A DNA stretch of 64,000 bases from Chitinophagaceae bacterium (GCA_014379345.1 JACMLY010000170.1:1-64000); one strand, 5' to 3'; counted from the stretch's first letter, positions 43,016 through 52,967 are shown. Translations and numbers: made by a program. Notes: generated by a model not told the origin, from the letters alone.

Positions 43016-43969
43016 TTAATCAAATGATGTTTTTCGAAAGAATAAATAGTTTTGTTTTTTTAACAAATTGAGAGAAATCGGCTTCAAAAGATTTTGGCCT
43101 ATCCGTTTTATTCCGCTCCAATCACACATATATTGATATTGTTTTCTGATAGGAATAAGAATCTCCTTCAATCCTGCTTTATCAGCCATTTTTATTATTG
43201 ACTTTCTTCTGTAAAAATTGATATGCTCCAGGGGAGCAACAGGATTTAGTGAGTGCTTTGAACCTTTCTTAGCTTTCCAGTTCATCAATCTCAAACGTTG
43301 ATCTATGTTATTGGCTGTGGGCACACTTATCTTTATAATACCGTCAGGTGCTAAAGCCCGTTTTAAGTGCTCTAAAGTTTCAAATGGTTCTGCCAGATGT
43401 TCAAATACCTGTTCGGTATTGATAAAATTGAATTGATAGTCTGGAAGGTTGTTCCATTCAATTACTTTTAAGCCGTTTGACTCTGCATATTTTATCCTTT
43501 CCCTGGAAAGTTCAGATCCATAGGAATCACATCCAAACGCTTTTGCCATCATAGACCATTTGCCCCACCCCATTCCAAAATCAAAGAATTTTAAATCTAC
43601 AGGTTGCTTTTTGAGATATGTCATGACCTGCATAATTTCCTGAGCATAATATAAGTAATGGTCCAGGCCGTCGTTTTTTCTATGATGTTCAAATCTCTTC
43701 TGAGGATCTAGCCAATATTCATACAATCTTTCCATGAACTGATCATTTGGAATTTCCTTTTGAAAAATCAGCTTGCAGTGATCGCACTCCTCTAAAATGT
43801 AATTACCGTTTTCCAAATATGAAAGTTCGATCCTTCCGCGGGATGAATAAAAATCAATCAGGTAATCCCTTATCGGTGGCTGGTCAAAAGGTTGCTTATA
43901 AATTGTTTTTGAAGTTGTCGAAGCGCAGGCAGGACATTTTTTCCTAATATTAAAATAAAGACTATTCAT
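43016..43969 (-). CDS. Class I SAM-dependent methyltransferase with N-terminal Cys cluster
   Basis: CPACAS...CDHCKLIFQ; FFDFGMGWGKWSMMAKAFG; NTEQVFEHLAEPFETLEHLKRAL. Confidence 0.82.
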   Translation of the reverse strand: MNSLYFNIRKKCPACASTTSKTIYKQPFDQPPIRDYLIDFYSSRGRIELSYLENGNYILEECDHCKLIFQKEIPNDQFMERLYEYWLDPQKRFEHHRKNDGLDHYLYYAQEIMQVMTYLKKQPVDLKFFDFGMGWGKWSMMAKAFGCDSYGSELSRERIKYAESNGLKVIEWNNLPDYQFNFINTEQVFEHLAEPFETLEHLKRALAPDGIIKISVPTANNIDQRLRLMNWKAKKGSKHSLNPVAPLEHINFYRRKSIIKMADKAGLKEILIPIRKQYQYMCDWSGIKRIGQNLLKPISLNLLKKQNYLFFRKTSFD

Positions 43970-44039
43970 AAAATTAGCTACTAAATAACAATCAAAAACT
44001 AAGTGTATAATTTCTAACCCGTTTCAACCAACTGTATTG

Positions 44040-45068
44040 CTATTTAGTTGGCCTCTTGAGTTTAAAACTTGAAAAAAGAAGATAAAACATATAGGCGTAA
44101 TATTTAAATGAATTTTTATTTGGATACAGTTTCATCCAGAAAAAAATAACTTTTCGGTTTTTGGTTATACATTGTCTGCTAACAGATTTCCATATGTTCT
44201 GAAATTCCTTATTTAGTAATCCGGGGTGATATACTTTTTTTTCCTCGTTAGTACTTATAATCTTGTTGATTAAAGAATAAAGTTCTGAAAGGTAACTATT
44301 GCTGTCTGAATGAGTTTTATTTATAATATCCGTATACAGAACGGTTTCTCTTTCCGATAAACCGCCAAAAATTTCTTCAATTAATCCTAATTTAATTCTA
44401 TTTGCATTTTTATGTCGTAACTCAAATTTTTGTGTGCTGATCTGATTGGTATGTTGCCTGTATTGAAGTAACACTTTCTGGATATTATGAAAGCGTGTAT
44501 ATTTTTTTAATGTAACCCATAACCTGTAGTCTTCAGTTGGCATGTAGTCAACTTCATATTTTAATCCATTATCAATTAAGATACTTCGCCTTATCATTAC
44601 TACCGGGTGGGCAAATGAATTGTGTCGCAATAGCTTGACGCAGATTTCTTCATGGTCTGCAAAATATTTATATATGATCCGTTTCCCGGATGTATCCGAA
44701 CCATTGAATTCACACATCCAGGCTCCGCAAAGACCAATTTCAGGATTTTTTTCAAGAAAACGAACTTGCATTTCAAAGCGTTCAGGTAATGATATATCAT
44801 CCGCATCCATGCGCGCAATATATTTTCCTGTGGCTACCTCAATTCCGTGATTCAGATGACCCACATACCCCACGTTTGTAGAATAATCGAATAGCTTGAT
44901 TCTTGGATCTTTGAAGCTTTGAATGATCTCTTTTGAGCTGTCTGAAGAGCCGTCATTAAAAATCAGGAATTCAAAATCAGAAAACGTTTGATTCAATATG
45001 CTTTCAATAGCTAATGCAAGGTATTTTTCGGCATTGTACACTGGCATTAACACAGAAATCATCGGCAT
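44040..45068 (-). CDS. GT2 family glycosyltransferase (tandem paralog A)
   Basis: MPVYNAEKYLALAIESILNQTFSDFEFLIFNDGSSDSS; RMDADDISLPERF. Confidence 0.92.
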   Translation of the reverse strand: MPMISVLMPVYNAEKYLALAIESILNQTFSDFEFLIFNDGSSDSSKEIIQSFKDPRIKLFDYSTNVGYVGHLNHGIEVATGKYIARMDADDISLPERFEMQVRFLEKNPEIGLCGAWMCEFNGSDTSGKRIIYKYFADHEEICVKLLRHNSFAHPVVMIRRSILIDNGLKYEVDYMPTEDYRLWVTLKKYTRFHNIQKVLLQYRQHTNQISTQKFELRHKNANRIKLGLIEEIFGGLSERETVLYTDIINKTHSDSNSYLSELYSLINKIISTNEEKKVYHPGLLNKEFQNIWKSVSRQCITKNRKVIFFWMKLYPNKNSFKYYAYMFYLLFSSFKLKRPTK

Positions 45069-45143
45069 AAATTAGGTAATTTAGTTTTCATGGTACAAAC
45101 CAGATCTTACTCACTTAATTGATTGTTAAGTATTATTATTCTA

Positions 45144-45812
45144 TTAACTCTTGCTTAAATTGATCTCCCCGAAAGATGAAACCACATGATCAGGGATCGG
45201 TTCGGATATTAATGATTGTGCATGAATATTGTTGCCTGTATTTTTCAGACAAATAGTTGTCCAGCCAAGTTTCGCAGGTACAATGAAATCTTTTGATGTA
45301 TTATCGCCAAAAAAGTGAAAGTTCATTCCATTATACTTGTTCTGAAAATATAGGTAGTTTCTTTCGTCAGGTTTTTCAGAGCCAAATTCCTCTGATATAA
45401 TGATGTCCTGAAAATAACCTGCAATATTAAGGGCTTTCAGTTTATTTCTTTGTGTAATGCTTCGTCCGTCTGTAATGACGCCCATGGGTATATTCAGGCT
45501 ATACGCCGTCTGAATAAATGCCGATGCGTCCTCATTTAGCCTGATGTCGGGTAAATGCTCCCGGTATTCTTTTAAGAGCCACTTGAAAGTTAAAAATGGA
45601 GCAAGTGATTGGTATTTTTCGATCAGCCACTCAAATACATTTTCCTTGTTTTGATATTTATTCATCATTTGTTCGTAAATATCAAGGTTTAGGGTCACTG
45701 CCAATTTCGAAGAGATATTAGAGTAGGCTGATTTTAGAAAATCTAATTCTGAGAAAAGTGTGTCGTCCAGGTCGAAAATAAAAAAACTCTTTGAATTGGT
45801 TTCCAGTTTCAT
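45144..45812 (-). CDS. HAD-family hydrolase
   Basis: FFIFDLDDTLFSE; GVITDGRS; FGDNTSKDF. Start at MKLETNS (45812) preferred because the longer ORF overlaps the upstream GT2. Confidence 0.86.
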   Translation of the reverse strand: MKLETNSKSFFIFDLDDTLFSELDFLKSAYSNISSKLAVTLNLDIYEQMMNKYQNKENVFEWLIEKYQSLAPFLTFKWLLKEYREHLPDIRLNEDASAFIQTAYSLNIPMGVITDGRSITQRNKLKALNIAGYFQDIIISEEFGSEKPDERNYLYFQNKYNGMNFHFFGDNTSKDFIVPAKLGWTTICLKNTGNNIHAQSLISEPIPDHVVSSFGEINLSKS

Positions 45813-45853
45813 GCGCCAGAGGTACTTTACTATATTATCAATTATTTGCGATT

Positions 45854-46876
45854 TTACTTTAGTTCTTTTGACAATTTGAAACTTGACAAAAGAAGATAAA
45901 AAATGTAAGCATAGTAGTTGAACGAGTTTTTTGTCGGATATAATTTCATCCAGAAAAGAATGACTTTCCGGTTTTTGCCGATACATTTTCTACTCACGGA
46001 TTTCCATATACTTTCAAATTCCCGTGTTAACAAGGCAGGGGGATAGGCTTTTTTAATCTTGTTAGTATTAATAATCCTATTTATGAAAGAATACAGATCG
46101 CTGAGATAACTACTACTGTTTTTATACTTTTGTTTTATTATATCAGTATATAAAGCTTCTTCTTTTTCAGATAGATCAACCAATAATTCCCTGATCAATT
46201 CAATTTTAATTCCAGTTGATTTTTTATTATGCGATTCAAGCGTGCTGGTTTGATTTTTATGTACCCTGTAATGCAATAATGTTTCTGGAATGTTATAAAA
46301 TCGTGTAAAATGTTTTAGTCTGATCCACAATCTATAGTCTTCCGATGGGAAGTATTCATGTTCATATCTGATCTCATGATCTATTAATATGATTCGCCTC
46401 ATCATAACTACCGGATGAGCAAACGAATTGTGACGCAAAAGCTTAATGCAGATCCCGTCATGGTCTTGGACATACTTATATAATTTTTTTTTGCGGGGAT
46501 CATCCGAATCGGCTATCTCATATATCCAGGCACCACAAAGCCCAATTTCAGGGTTGTTCTCCAAAAAATGAACCTGCTTTTCAAAACGCAGGGGCAATGA
46601 AATATCATCGGCATCCATTCTCGCAATATACTTTCCGGTAGCGAAATCAATACCGGCATTTAGACGAGTTACAAGCCCGGCATTGGTTTCGTAGTCAAAT
46701 AATTTAATTCGTGGATCGGTGAATTGTTGTATGATTTCTCCAGACTTGTCCGTTGAACCATCATTAAAAATTAATAATTCAAAATCAGTAAATGTTTGTG
46801 TTAATATACTCTCGATGGCTGTGGAGACATATTTCTCGGCATTATATACAGGCATTATCACGGAAATCAGCGGCAT
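45854..46876 (-). CDS. GT2 family glycosyltransferase (tandem paralog B)
   Basis: MPVYNAEKYVSTAIESILTQTFTDFELLIFNDGSTDKS; RMDADDISLPLRF; close to paralog A along its length. Confidence 0.92.
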   Translation of the reverse strand: MPLISVIMPVYNAEKYVSTAIESILTQTFTDFELLIFNDGSTDKSGEIIQQFTDPRIKLFDYETNAGLVTRLNAGIDFATGKYIARMDADDISLPLRFEKQVHFLENNPEIGLCGAWIYEIADSDDPRKKKLYKYVQDHDGICIKLLRHNSFAHPVVMMRRIILIDHEIRYEHEYFPSEDYRLWIRLKHFTRFYNIPETLLHYRVHKNQTSTLESHNKKSTGIKIELIRELLVDLSEKEEALYTDIIKQKYKNSSSYLSDLYSFINRIINTNKIKKAYPPALLTREFESIWKSVSRKCIGKNRKVILFWMKLYPTKNSFNYYAYIFYLLLSSFKLSKELK

Positions 46877-46945
46877 AAGCTTGACGTATTCATTTTATGA
46901 GAGATTCCCGAAATGCGTATGTTACAGGCACCGATATGAATACTT

Positions 46946-47917
46946 TCAGGGATCAGTTTTAAGTGTATGTACAATAACCTCATCATCATACCTGAGCATC
47001 AGTAGTTGATCTTCCCAGTCTTCGGTATATTGAATGGTTTCGTTATTATAATGTTCTTTGATCAGCCACAGTGGATAGTTTGCACCTGCCCTGTAACTTA
47101 AAGGATAGCCGCCTCCAAAACGAGGGTTTATTTCAATTGCAATGATCCTTCCGGTGTTTTCATTTAAAAAAACCTGCACGGTTAAACAGCCTACAGCGCC
47201 TTCAATAAATCCAAGTTTCTCTTTTAAAAAAGAAACAATTGTGTTTTTGCATGTAAGTCCCTTATTTATTTCACCGGCTCTTACAAGCAATCTTTTTCGG
47301 GGAACTATGCATTTGACATGATTTGTCTTATCAAAGTACATATCAACCGTATACTCGGCGTGATTTTCCTTGTCGATATACTCCATGAACAAGAACTTTT
47401 CATTACTCAAATGAAAAGCGGTTAACTGTTCGGCTGATTCAATCAGGAAAGTATTTGCGCTCAGGCTACCATCATAAGGTTTGATAAAAAGGGGAAATTG
47501 TGGATTGGTTTTGTCGATGCTTCTTGGAACATCGATACCCCTTTGTTGAAAAACAAGATTTGTTTTGCGCTTATCCCTGCATTGTTCTATGAACGGCACA
47601 GACGATATAATTGCATGGATTTCTGCCTCGCAGAACCTGGCTTTATTTTGTGCCATGATCAGCAATTCTGTATCAATAGTCGGCACGATCATCGAAACCT
47701 TGTTATTGATGCAGATCTCAAGTAGCTGGTCAATATACAGCGGATCGGTCACCCTTCTTACCGTAAAATAGCCGTCTGATACATTGCAAGCCGCACTCAA
47801 TGCAGGGAACATGTCTGTAGTAAAGACCTTGTTTTCCGGATACAGTGTTTTGAGTTCTTTTTGAAAGGCCCTTACCAATGATACACGTTGCCCGGCCGAA
47901 GTAATAAGAATATTCAT
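46946..47917 (-). CDS. ATP-grasp domain protein (CarB-like fold)
   Basis: MNILITSAGQRVSLVRAFQKEL; FPLFIKPYDGSLSANTFLI; IAIEINPRFGGGYPLSYRAGANYP. Confidence 0.9.
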   Translation of the reverse strand: MNILITSAGQRVSLVRAFQKELKTLYPENKVFTTDMFPALSAACNVSDGYFTVRRVTDPLYIDQLLEICINNKVSMIVPTIDTELLIMAQNKARFCEAEIHAIISSVPFIEQCRDKRKTNLVFQQRGIDVPRSIDKTNPQFPLFIKPYDGSLSANTFLIESAEQLTAFHLSNEKFLFMEYIDKENHAEYTVDMYFDKTNHVKCIVPRKRLLVRAGEINKGLTCKNTIVSFLKEKLGFIEGAVGCLTVQVFLNENTGRIIAIEINPRFGGGYPLSYRAGANYPLWLIKEHYNNETIQYTEDWEDQLLMLRYDDEVIVHTLKTDP

Positions 47918-47918
47918 T

Positions 47919-48533
47919 TTAATTTTCTGCTCCTTTAAATACCGGCATGGTTGCGTGCCCCTGCTGGCTGATCCCTTCCGGCTTAATAATTTTTTTCAAT
48001 GTGAGAAGCAATATCCTGCTATCCAGCTTCAGGCTGAGGTTATCTACATACCACACGTCGAGTTCAAATTTCTTTTCCCAGCTTATGGCATTTCGTCCAT
48101 TCACCTGCGCCCAACCCGTAATGCCAGGTCTTACTTCATGCCGGCGGCCCTGGTGAGAACTATATAGCGGCAAATATTCAACCAGTAATGGCCTTGGGCC
48201 GATAAGGCTCATTTCTCCCATGATCACATTGATTAATTGAGGTATTTCGTCAAGAGATGTTTTGCGTATGAACTTTCCGAATGCGGTCAGTCTTTTTTCA
48301 TCCGGCAAAAGAATGCCCCCGGCATCTTTTTTGTCGTTCATGGTTTTGAATTTCACCAATAGGAAAATGCGACCATTCCTTCCCGGCCGGCGTTGGAAAA
48401 AAAAGGGTTTCCCTTCATTTGCAATAAAAAGAATGATGGCTGTAACCAGGAATAAGGGAAAAAGAACAATAAACGCAGGCACGCTTACTATCAGATCAAG
48501 TAGGCGCTTTATATAATTACGGTAAAATTTCAT
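47919..48533 (-). CDS. Small phosphoglycosyltransferase (PglC/WcaJ C-domain-like sugar transferase)
   Basis: KRLLDLIVSVPAFIVLFPLFLVTA; FFQRRPGRNGRIFLLVKFKTM; RKTSLDEIPQLINVIMGEMSLIGPRPL; PGITGWAQVNGRN. Confidence 0.96.
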   Translation of the reverse strand: MKFYRNYIKRLLDLIVSVPAFIVLFPLFLVTAIILFIANEGKPFFFQRRPGRNGRIFLLVKFKTMNDKKDAGGILLPDEKRLTAFGKFIRKTSLDEIPQLINVIMGEMSLIGPRPLLVEYLPLYSSHQGRRHEVRPGITGWAQVNGRNAISWEKKFELDVWYVDNLSLKLDSRILLLTLKKIIKPEGISQQGHATMPVFKGAEN

Positions 48534-49692
48534 GTTTGTTTAATTGATCCTGGTATTCACTTAGTAATATTTTCCAGAATTTATTTTGTTCGTAACGATC
48601 TAAGATCATTTTTCTTGCATTCGCTTTGAGGCTCAAGTATAAAGACTTATCGGTCATCAAAGCCAACATAGCATTGTGTAATGCATCGGCATTTTTTGCC
48701 GGAATTATTAAACCGTTTTTGCCATGTTCTATAATTTCATTGCATCCGTTTATATCTGTAACAATCGATGGAAGATGAAAACAACCCGCTTGCATGGGAA
48801 CATTTGGAAACCCTTCGCGATAGGAGGGAAATGCAAGCGCATGGCTTATCGCAAGATAGCAACGGATATCCTGCTGAAATCCCACATGTACCACATCTTT
48901 GTCCTGTTCTATAATGGTTTTGACTTTTGGGGATAGGGGGTCAAGCTCTTGTTCAAAAGGACCCACCAAGAGCAGCTTCACATCCGAATATGACTGCCTG
49001 AGCCTGGTGAAAGCTTCTATCAATTCTTCAATTCCCTTATCCTTCACCAGTCTGCCCACAAACAAAAATACAAACTGGCTATTGGTAATATTCAGTTTTC
49101 TTCTCAATTCGGCGGCAGAAGATTCCATATCCTCGCCCAATTGAAAAAAATCCATATCAATTCCATTACTGCTACCATCACCCAATACTTTTAATTTTAC
49201 CGGGGAACAATATCTGTTTTTAATGATGAAGCTTGCGAGATTCCTCGAGTTGGGGTAGACTTTTGTAGCGCAGGAGTAGGTGAGTCTTTCTGTAAATTCA
49301 AGAATTTTTTTCCTGAATCCTGTGCTTTCCATGAGGGGTAGCCCTGCTACAGTATGCATGCGGATGGGGATCCTGGCTAAACGACCGGCCATCATACCCA
49401 ATAAGCCTGCCTTGGGAGTATGTGTATGAACGATCTGGGGTCTTTCTTTTCTAAGCAAACGATATAACTGCCACAGGCCCTTCAGATCATTAACAGGCGT
49501 AATCGACCTTGTCATGGTAACCGGAACAGTTCTTATGCCCTCCTGGTCGGCCACTTCTTCGAGGGTCTTGCCAGGAGAAGAAACTCCGATCACTTCAAAA
49601 TGAGCGGACATGAATCTAAGCTGCTGGCGGAGCAATACTTTTAATGAAATAGGAACAGTCGTAATCCTAATCAGCTTTTTCTTCGGTTCCAT
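48517..49692 (-). CDS. GT4 family glycosyltransferase
   Basis: PQIVHTHTPKAGLLGMMAGRLA; FLFVGRLVKDKGIEELIEAF; FPSYREGFPNVPMQAG. Confidence 0.92.
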   Translation of the reverse strand: MEPKKKLIRITTVPISLKVLLRQQLRFMSAHFEVIGVSSPGKTLEEVADQEGIRTVPVTMTRSITPVNDLKGLWQLYRLLRKERPQIVHTHTPKAGLLGMMAGRLARIPIRMHTVAGLPLMESTGFRKKILEFTERLTYSCATKVYPNSRNLASFIIKNRYCSPVKLKVLGDGSSNGIDMDFFQLGEDMESSAAELRRKLNITNSQFVFLFVGRLVKDKGIEELIEAFTRLRQSYSDVKLLLVGPFEQELDPLSPKVKTIIEQDKDVVHVGFQQDIRCYLAISHALAFPSYREGFPNVPMQAGCFHLPSIVTDINGCNEIIEHGKNGLIIPAKNADALHNAMLALMTDKSLYLSLKANARKMILDRYEQNKFWKILLSEYQDQLNKHEILP

Positions 49693-49714
49693 GAATCTGT
49701 AACGTAAAAGATGA

Positions 49715-51595
49715 TTAAGAATATAGCTGATTGGCTTCTAAACTGCGAGTTGTTTTTTTTGTTGTTTGTTTATGCCATACTTCCAGGCACAAAATGCTGT
49801 ATAACATTTTCGCACGCTTTTCGTCAGAAATATTGACGCGCCTGTTATAGAGATCTGTCACAAACTCTTTATCAATGAAGCCAGGGTATAAGGAATCGGA
49901 GGAAAATAAATGATCCTGCAGTATTTCTTTCAGGTCATTATCGATCCATAGCTTTAAAGGAACCTCAAATCCACGTTTAGGCTGGTTGATGAGTTCTTCG
50001 GGCAAATATTTTTTTGCCAGGGTGCGAAGCAAATATTTTGTTGTAACGCCCCTGATTTTATATTTATCAGCGATCGATGGCGCAAATTCAAGTATTTCCT
50101 TAGCCAAAAAAGGGCTGCGGCCCTCCAATGAATGTGCCATGGTTGCGATATCCATTTTTGGAAGCAGGGCTCCGAAAAGGATGGCATTGAAGTCGGCTAG
50201 CAATATTTTTTGTAATCCCGTGATGTTTAGCGCTTTAATATCCCTGAGCATTGAACGGATCGCTGTTAGTTCCGGTGCTTTTAGAAAAGCATCTTCATGA
50301 CCCACAAACAAATCGGATGTAGCAGCCGCGTACATTTTCACCACATCTTTATAAGAGGCAAACTCCATCAGGCGGTATATATAATTGTATGAGCTCTTTT
50401 TTTCATGCGCTACCGGCAGAACAGAAGACATTGCGCCAATCAGTTTTCCAATATATTTATTGGAAGAAAAAAAATCAAAATGCCTGAAAGGAACATATCT
50501 GCGATATCCCCCGAATAATTCGTCGGCGCCATCTCCGTTCAAAACAACCGTTATATGTTCTTTTGCTGCTTCTGCCACGTAATAGCTGGGGATAGCAGAA
50601 TCATCTGAAAAAGGCTCGCCATAATTACCTATTATCTTTTCGAAATCATTTCTCAAATGATCGAATGATATATCGATCGGGGTATGAACGGTGTGGTATT
50701 TTTGAGCTACCTGAAGTGCCAGTTCAGATTCGTCGTAGGCGCCCGGCATGCGTACCGTGAAAGTTTTCAAATTGTTGCCAGAGTTGGACGCAATAGCTGT
50801 AACCAATCCGCTGTCGATCCCCCCGCTAAGGAATGCACCCACTTCAACATCAGAGCTTTCAAGCCGGCTCTTAACAGCATTGTTCAGTTTAATGTCTAAT
50901 TGTTCCAGCGCTTCGTTTTCGCTTAAAACAATTTTCTTATTATAGACCAACGCGATGTCAAACCATTTTTCAGTTTTCTGTTTTTGAGTGAGCAAATCAA
51001 TTTGATGATAGCTGCCATTCTCCAGTTCCCAAACATTATCATAAGGCGTTTGGTTCCTGAAATTGTACCCAAGATACAAGTAGTCACTCACCGCCGATTT
51101 GTTTATCGCCGGGCGTACTATCTGGTTCAGCACATTGAGTTCGGAGGAAAATACAAGACTGCTATCTTTCTGCCATATGAACAATGGCTTCTTGCCGGCC
51201 CTGTCTCTAACTAAAAAAACTTTTTGTGCATTTGTGTCATATAAACAGAATGCAAACATTCCGTCGAATTCTTCCAGCATCTTCATTCCTATTCTCTCAT
51301 ACAATAACAGCATGGTCATGGTGTCGGACCTGGAAGAATGATTCAGATTATATTTTTTTCTAAGCTCGAGATGGTTATAGATTTCTCCATTAAAGGAAAT
51401 ATAAAGTCCATTATGAATCATTGGCTGACGGCCGCTTTCCGTCAAATCCTGGATGGCTAATCTGGTATGGATAAGTTCTACATTGTTCTTTGCAATATAA
51501 TTTTGCTGGTCTGGACCACGATGCGTCAATTCTTTTAAAATAATATCAGACTCATTTTTGATATTATAATTGATGGTTCCAAATATTCCGCACAC
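49715..51595 (-). CDS. asnB: Asparagine synthase (glutamine-hydrolysing)
   Basis: MCGIFGTINY N-terminal nucleophile Cys; SGGIDSGLVTAIAS; LNGDGADELFGGYRRY. Confidence 0.95.
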   Translation of the reverse strand: MCGIFGTINYNIKNESDIILKELTHRGPDQQNYIAKNNVELIHTRLAIQDLTESGRQPMIHNGLYISFNGEIYNHLELRKKYNLNHSSRSDTMTMLLLYERIGMKMLEEFDGMFAFCLYDTNAQKVFLVRDRAGKKPLFIWQKDSSLVFSSELNVLNQIVRPAINKSAVSDYLYLGYNFRNQTPYDNVWELENGSYHQIDLLTQKQKTEKWFDIALVYNKKIVLSENEALEQLDIKLNNAVKSRLESSDVEVGAFLSGGIDSGLVTAIASNSGNNLKTFTVRMPGAYDESELALQVAQKYHTVHTPIDISFDHLRNDFEKIIGNYGEPFSDDSAIPSYYVAEAAKEHITVVLNGDGADELFGGYRRYVPFRHFDFFSSNKYIGKLIGAMSSVLPVAHEKKSSYNYIYRLMEFASYKDVVKMYAAATSDLFVGHEDAFLKAPELTAIRSMLRDIKALNITGLQKILLADFNAILFGALLPKMDIATMAHSLEGRSPFLAKEILEFAPSIADKYKIRGVTTKYLLRTLAKKYLPEELINQPKRGFEVPLKLWIDNDLKEILQDHLFSSDSLYPGFIDKEFVTDLYNRRVNISDEKRAKMLYSILCLEVWHKQTTKKTTRSLEANQLYS

Positions 51596-51661
51596 AAGTT
51601 TGAGTTTTAATGAAGAGTTTGAGTACTACTATTGTTGTTGTTAACTGCATCTTGACGGTTT

Positions 51662-51740
51662 ACACGAAGGCACTAAACCACTAACATATTGTTGGTGCAC
51701 TGTTTTATCCTTTGTGTCTTTGTGTCTTAGTGGCCAAAGC
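51662..51740. repeat. Inverted array of imperfect octamers (CACNAARN family)
   Basis: Left CACGAAGG-CACTAAAC-CACTAACA; right arm reverse complement CACTAAGA-CACAAAGA-CACAAAGG. Confidence 0.75.
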
Positions 51741-51947
51741 ATACTACACATGACACTGGTTATCTGATATCCGGGAATTTATTGTAAAACCGGTCATTAC
51801 CCGAAAATATAAATTCCGGATTTAATATCATAAAGTAAAAAGAACAGCGTTGCCTTTTTGGAAATCGCAGGTATTCCTTTAAGTTTATAATATTATTGAA
51901 GGCCAATTGCATCTTCGTGATAACGAATACTACTAAAAAAATATTTA

Positions 51948-52952
51948 ATGATACTCAGAGCGGCCACTCAAACCGATAAGCCTGCTATTATTGAACTTCT
52001 TAAGCTATCGTTGGGCGAATCCGTTATTCCTATCACCGAAAAATTCTGGTTATGGAAACACGAACAAAACGCTTTTGGCCCTTCTTTCGTGCTTTTAGCC
52101 CAGGAAAATGATGAAATTATAGGTGTACGCGCCTTTATGCAATGGCATTGGCTCTGGAATGGAAAGATGTACAAAGCTATCAGGGCGGTGGATACTGCGA
52201 CCCATCCCTCCCACCAGGGAAAGGGTATTTTTAAGAAACTCACACTTCAACAAGTTGAAAAATGCAAACAGCAGGGCATTCATTTTGTGTTCAACACACC
52301 CAATGAACAAAGTATGCCCGGCTACTTGAAGATGGGATGGGAAAAACAGGGCCGTATGCCACTCAAACTTAAATTCACAAGACCCATCTCTTTAGGATAC
52401 TCCAAATTTTTTGACAAGGAAAAATATGCTGAATCTGTAAACGAAGATCTTTCGCCAGGTCAGCAATGGGATGGAAATATCATTGGCCTGTTCAATTCGT
52501 ATAACCAACCTGCAACGGACTTTATCAGAACATCTATTACCGGCGAATATATTTCATGGCGCTACGCTGAAAACCCCTTGTACAGGTACAATTATTTTAC
52601 TGATGGAAAAAATTATGTATTGGTCAGCCGAATCAAGAATCATTCGTTCACAAGGGAATTGCGCATAGTCGATTTTATTTTGTTGAATGAACAGGCTAAG
52701 AACCGTTCCGTGAACTCTCATATGAAAAAAGAAGTGCTGGACTTTGCCAAAAAATATAAAATCGATTTCATCTCTTTTTCAGGCCAGCAGTATTTATTCA
52801 ACAAATCCTATTTCCAATGGATGGGCATAATCCCTGTTCGCACATTGGGACCGCTTGTAACGGTAAGGGATTTAAATATGCAGGAACAATTTGCCGGGTT
52901 ATTGGATATAAAAAATTGGAACTACAGCCTGGGAGATATGGAGCTTTTTTAG
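51948..52952 (+). CDS. GNAT-family acetyltransferase-like protein
   Basis: MILRAATQTDKPAIIELLKLSLGES; VDTATHPSHQGKGIFKKLTLQ acetyl-CoA-binding-like motif. Confidence 0.82.
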   Translation: MILRAATQTDKPAIIELLKLSLGESVIPITEKFWLWKHEQNAFGPSFVLLAQENDEIIGVRAFMQWHWLWNGKMYKAIRAVDTATHPSHQGKGIFKKLTLQQVEKCKQQGIHFVFNTPNEQSMPGYLKMGWEKQGRMPLKLKFTRPISLGYSKFFDKEKYAESVNEDLSPGQQWDGNIIGLFNSYNQPATDFIRTSITGEYISWRYAENPLYRYNYFTDGKNYVLVSRIKNHSFTRELRIVDFILLNEQAKNRSVNSHMKKEVLDFAKKYKIDFISFSGQQYLFNKSYFQWMGIIPVRTLGPLVTVRDLNMQEQFAGLLDIKNWNYSLGDMELF

Positions 52953-52967
52953 AACAAGGGATCCATA

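Noticed and set aside
45813-45986. N-terminal extension of the HAD ORF
   Set aside because: Overlaps the end of the upstream GT2 in another frame; the HAD domain starts at MKLETNSKSFFIFDLDD.
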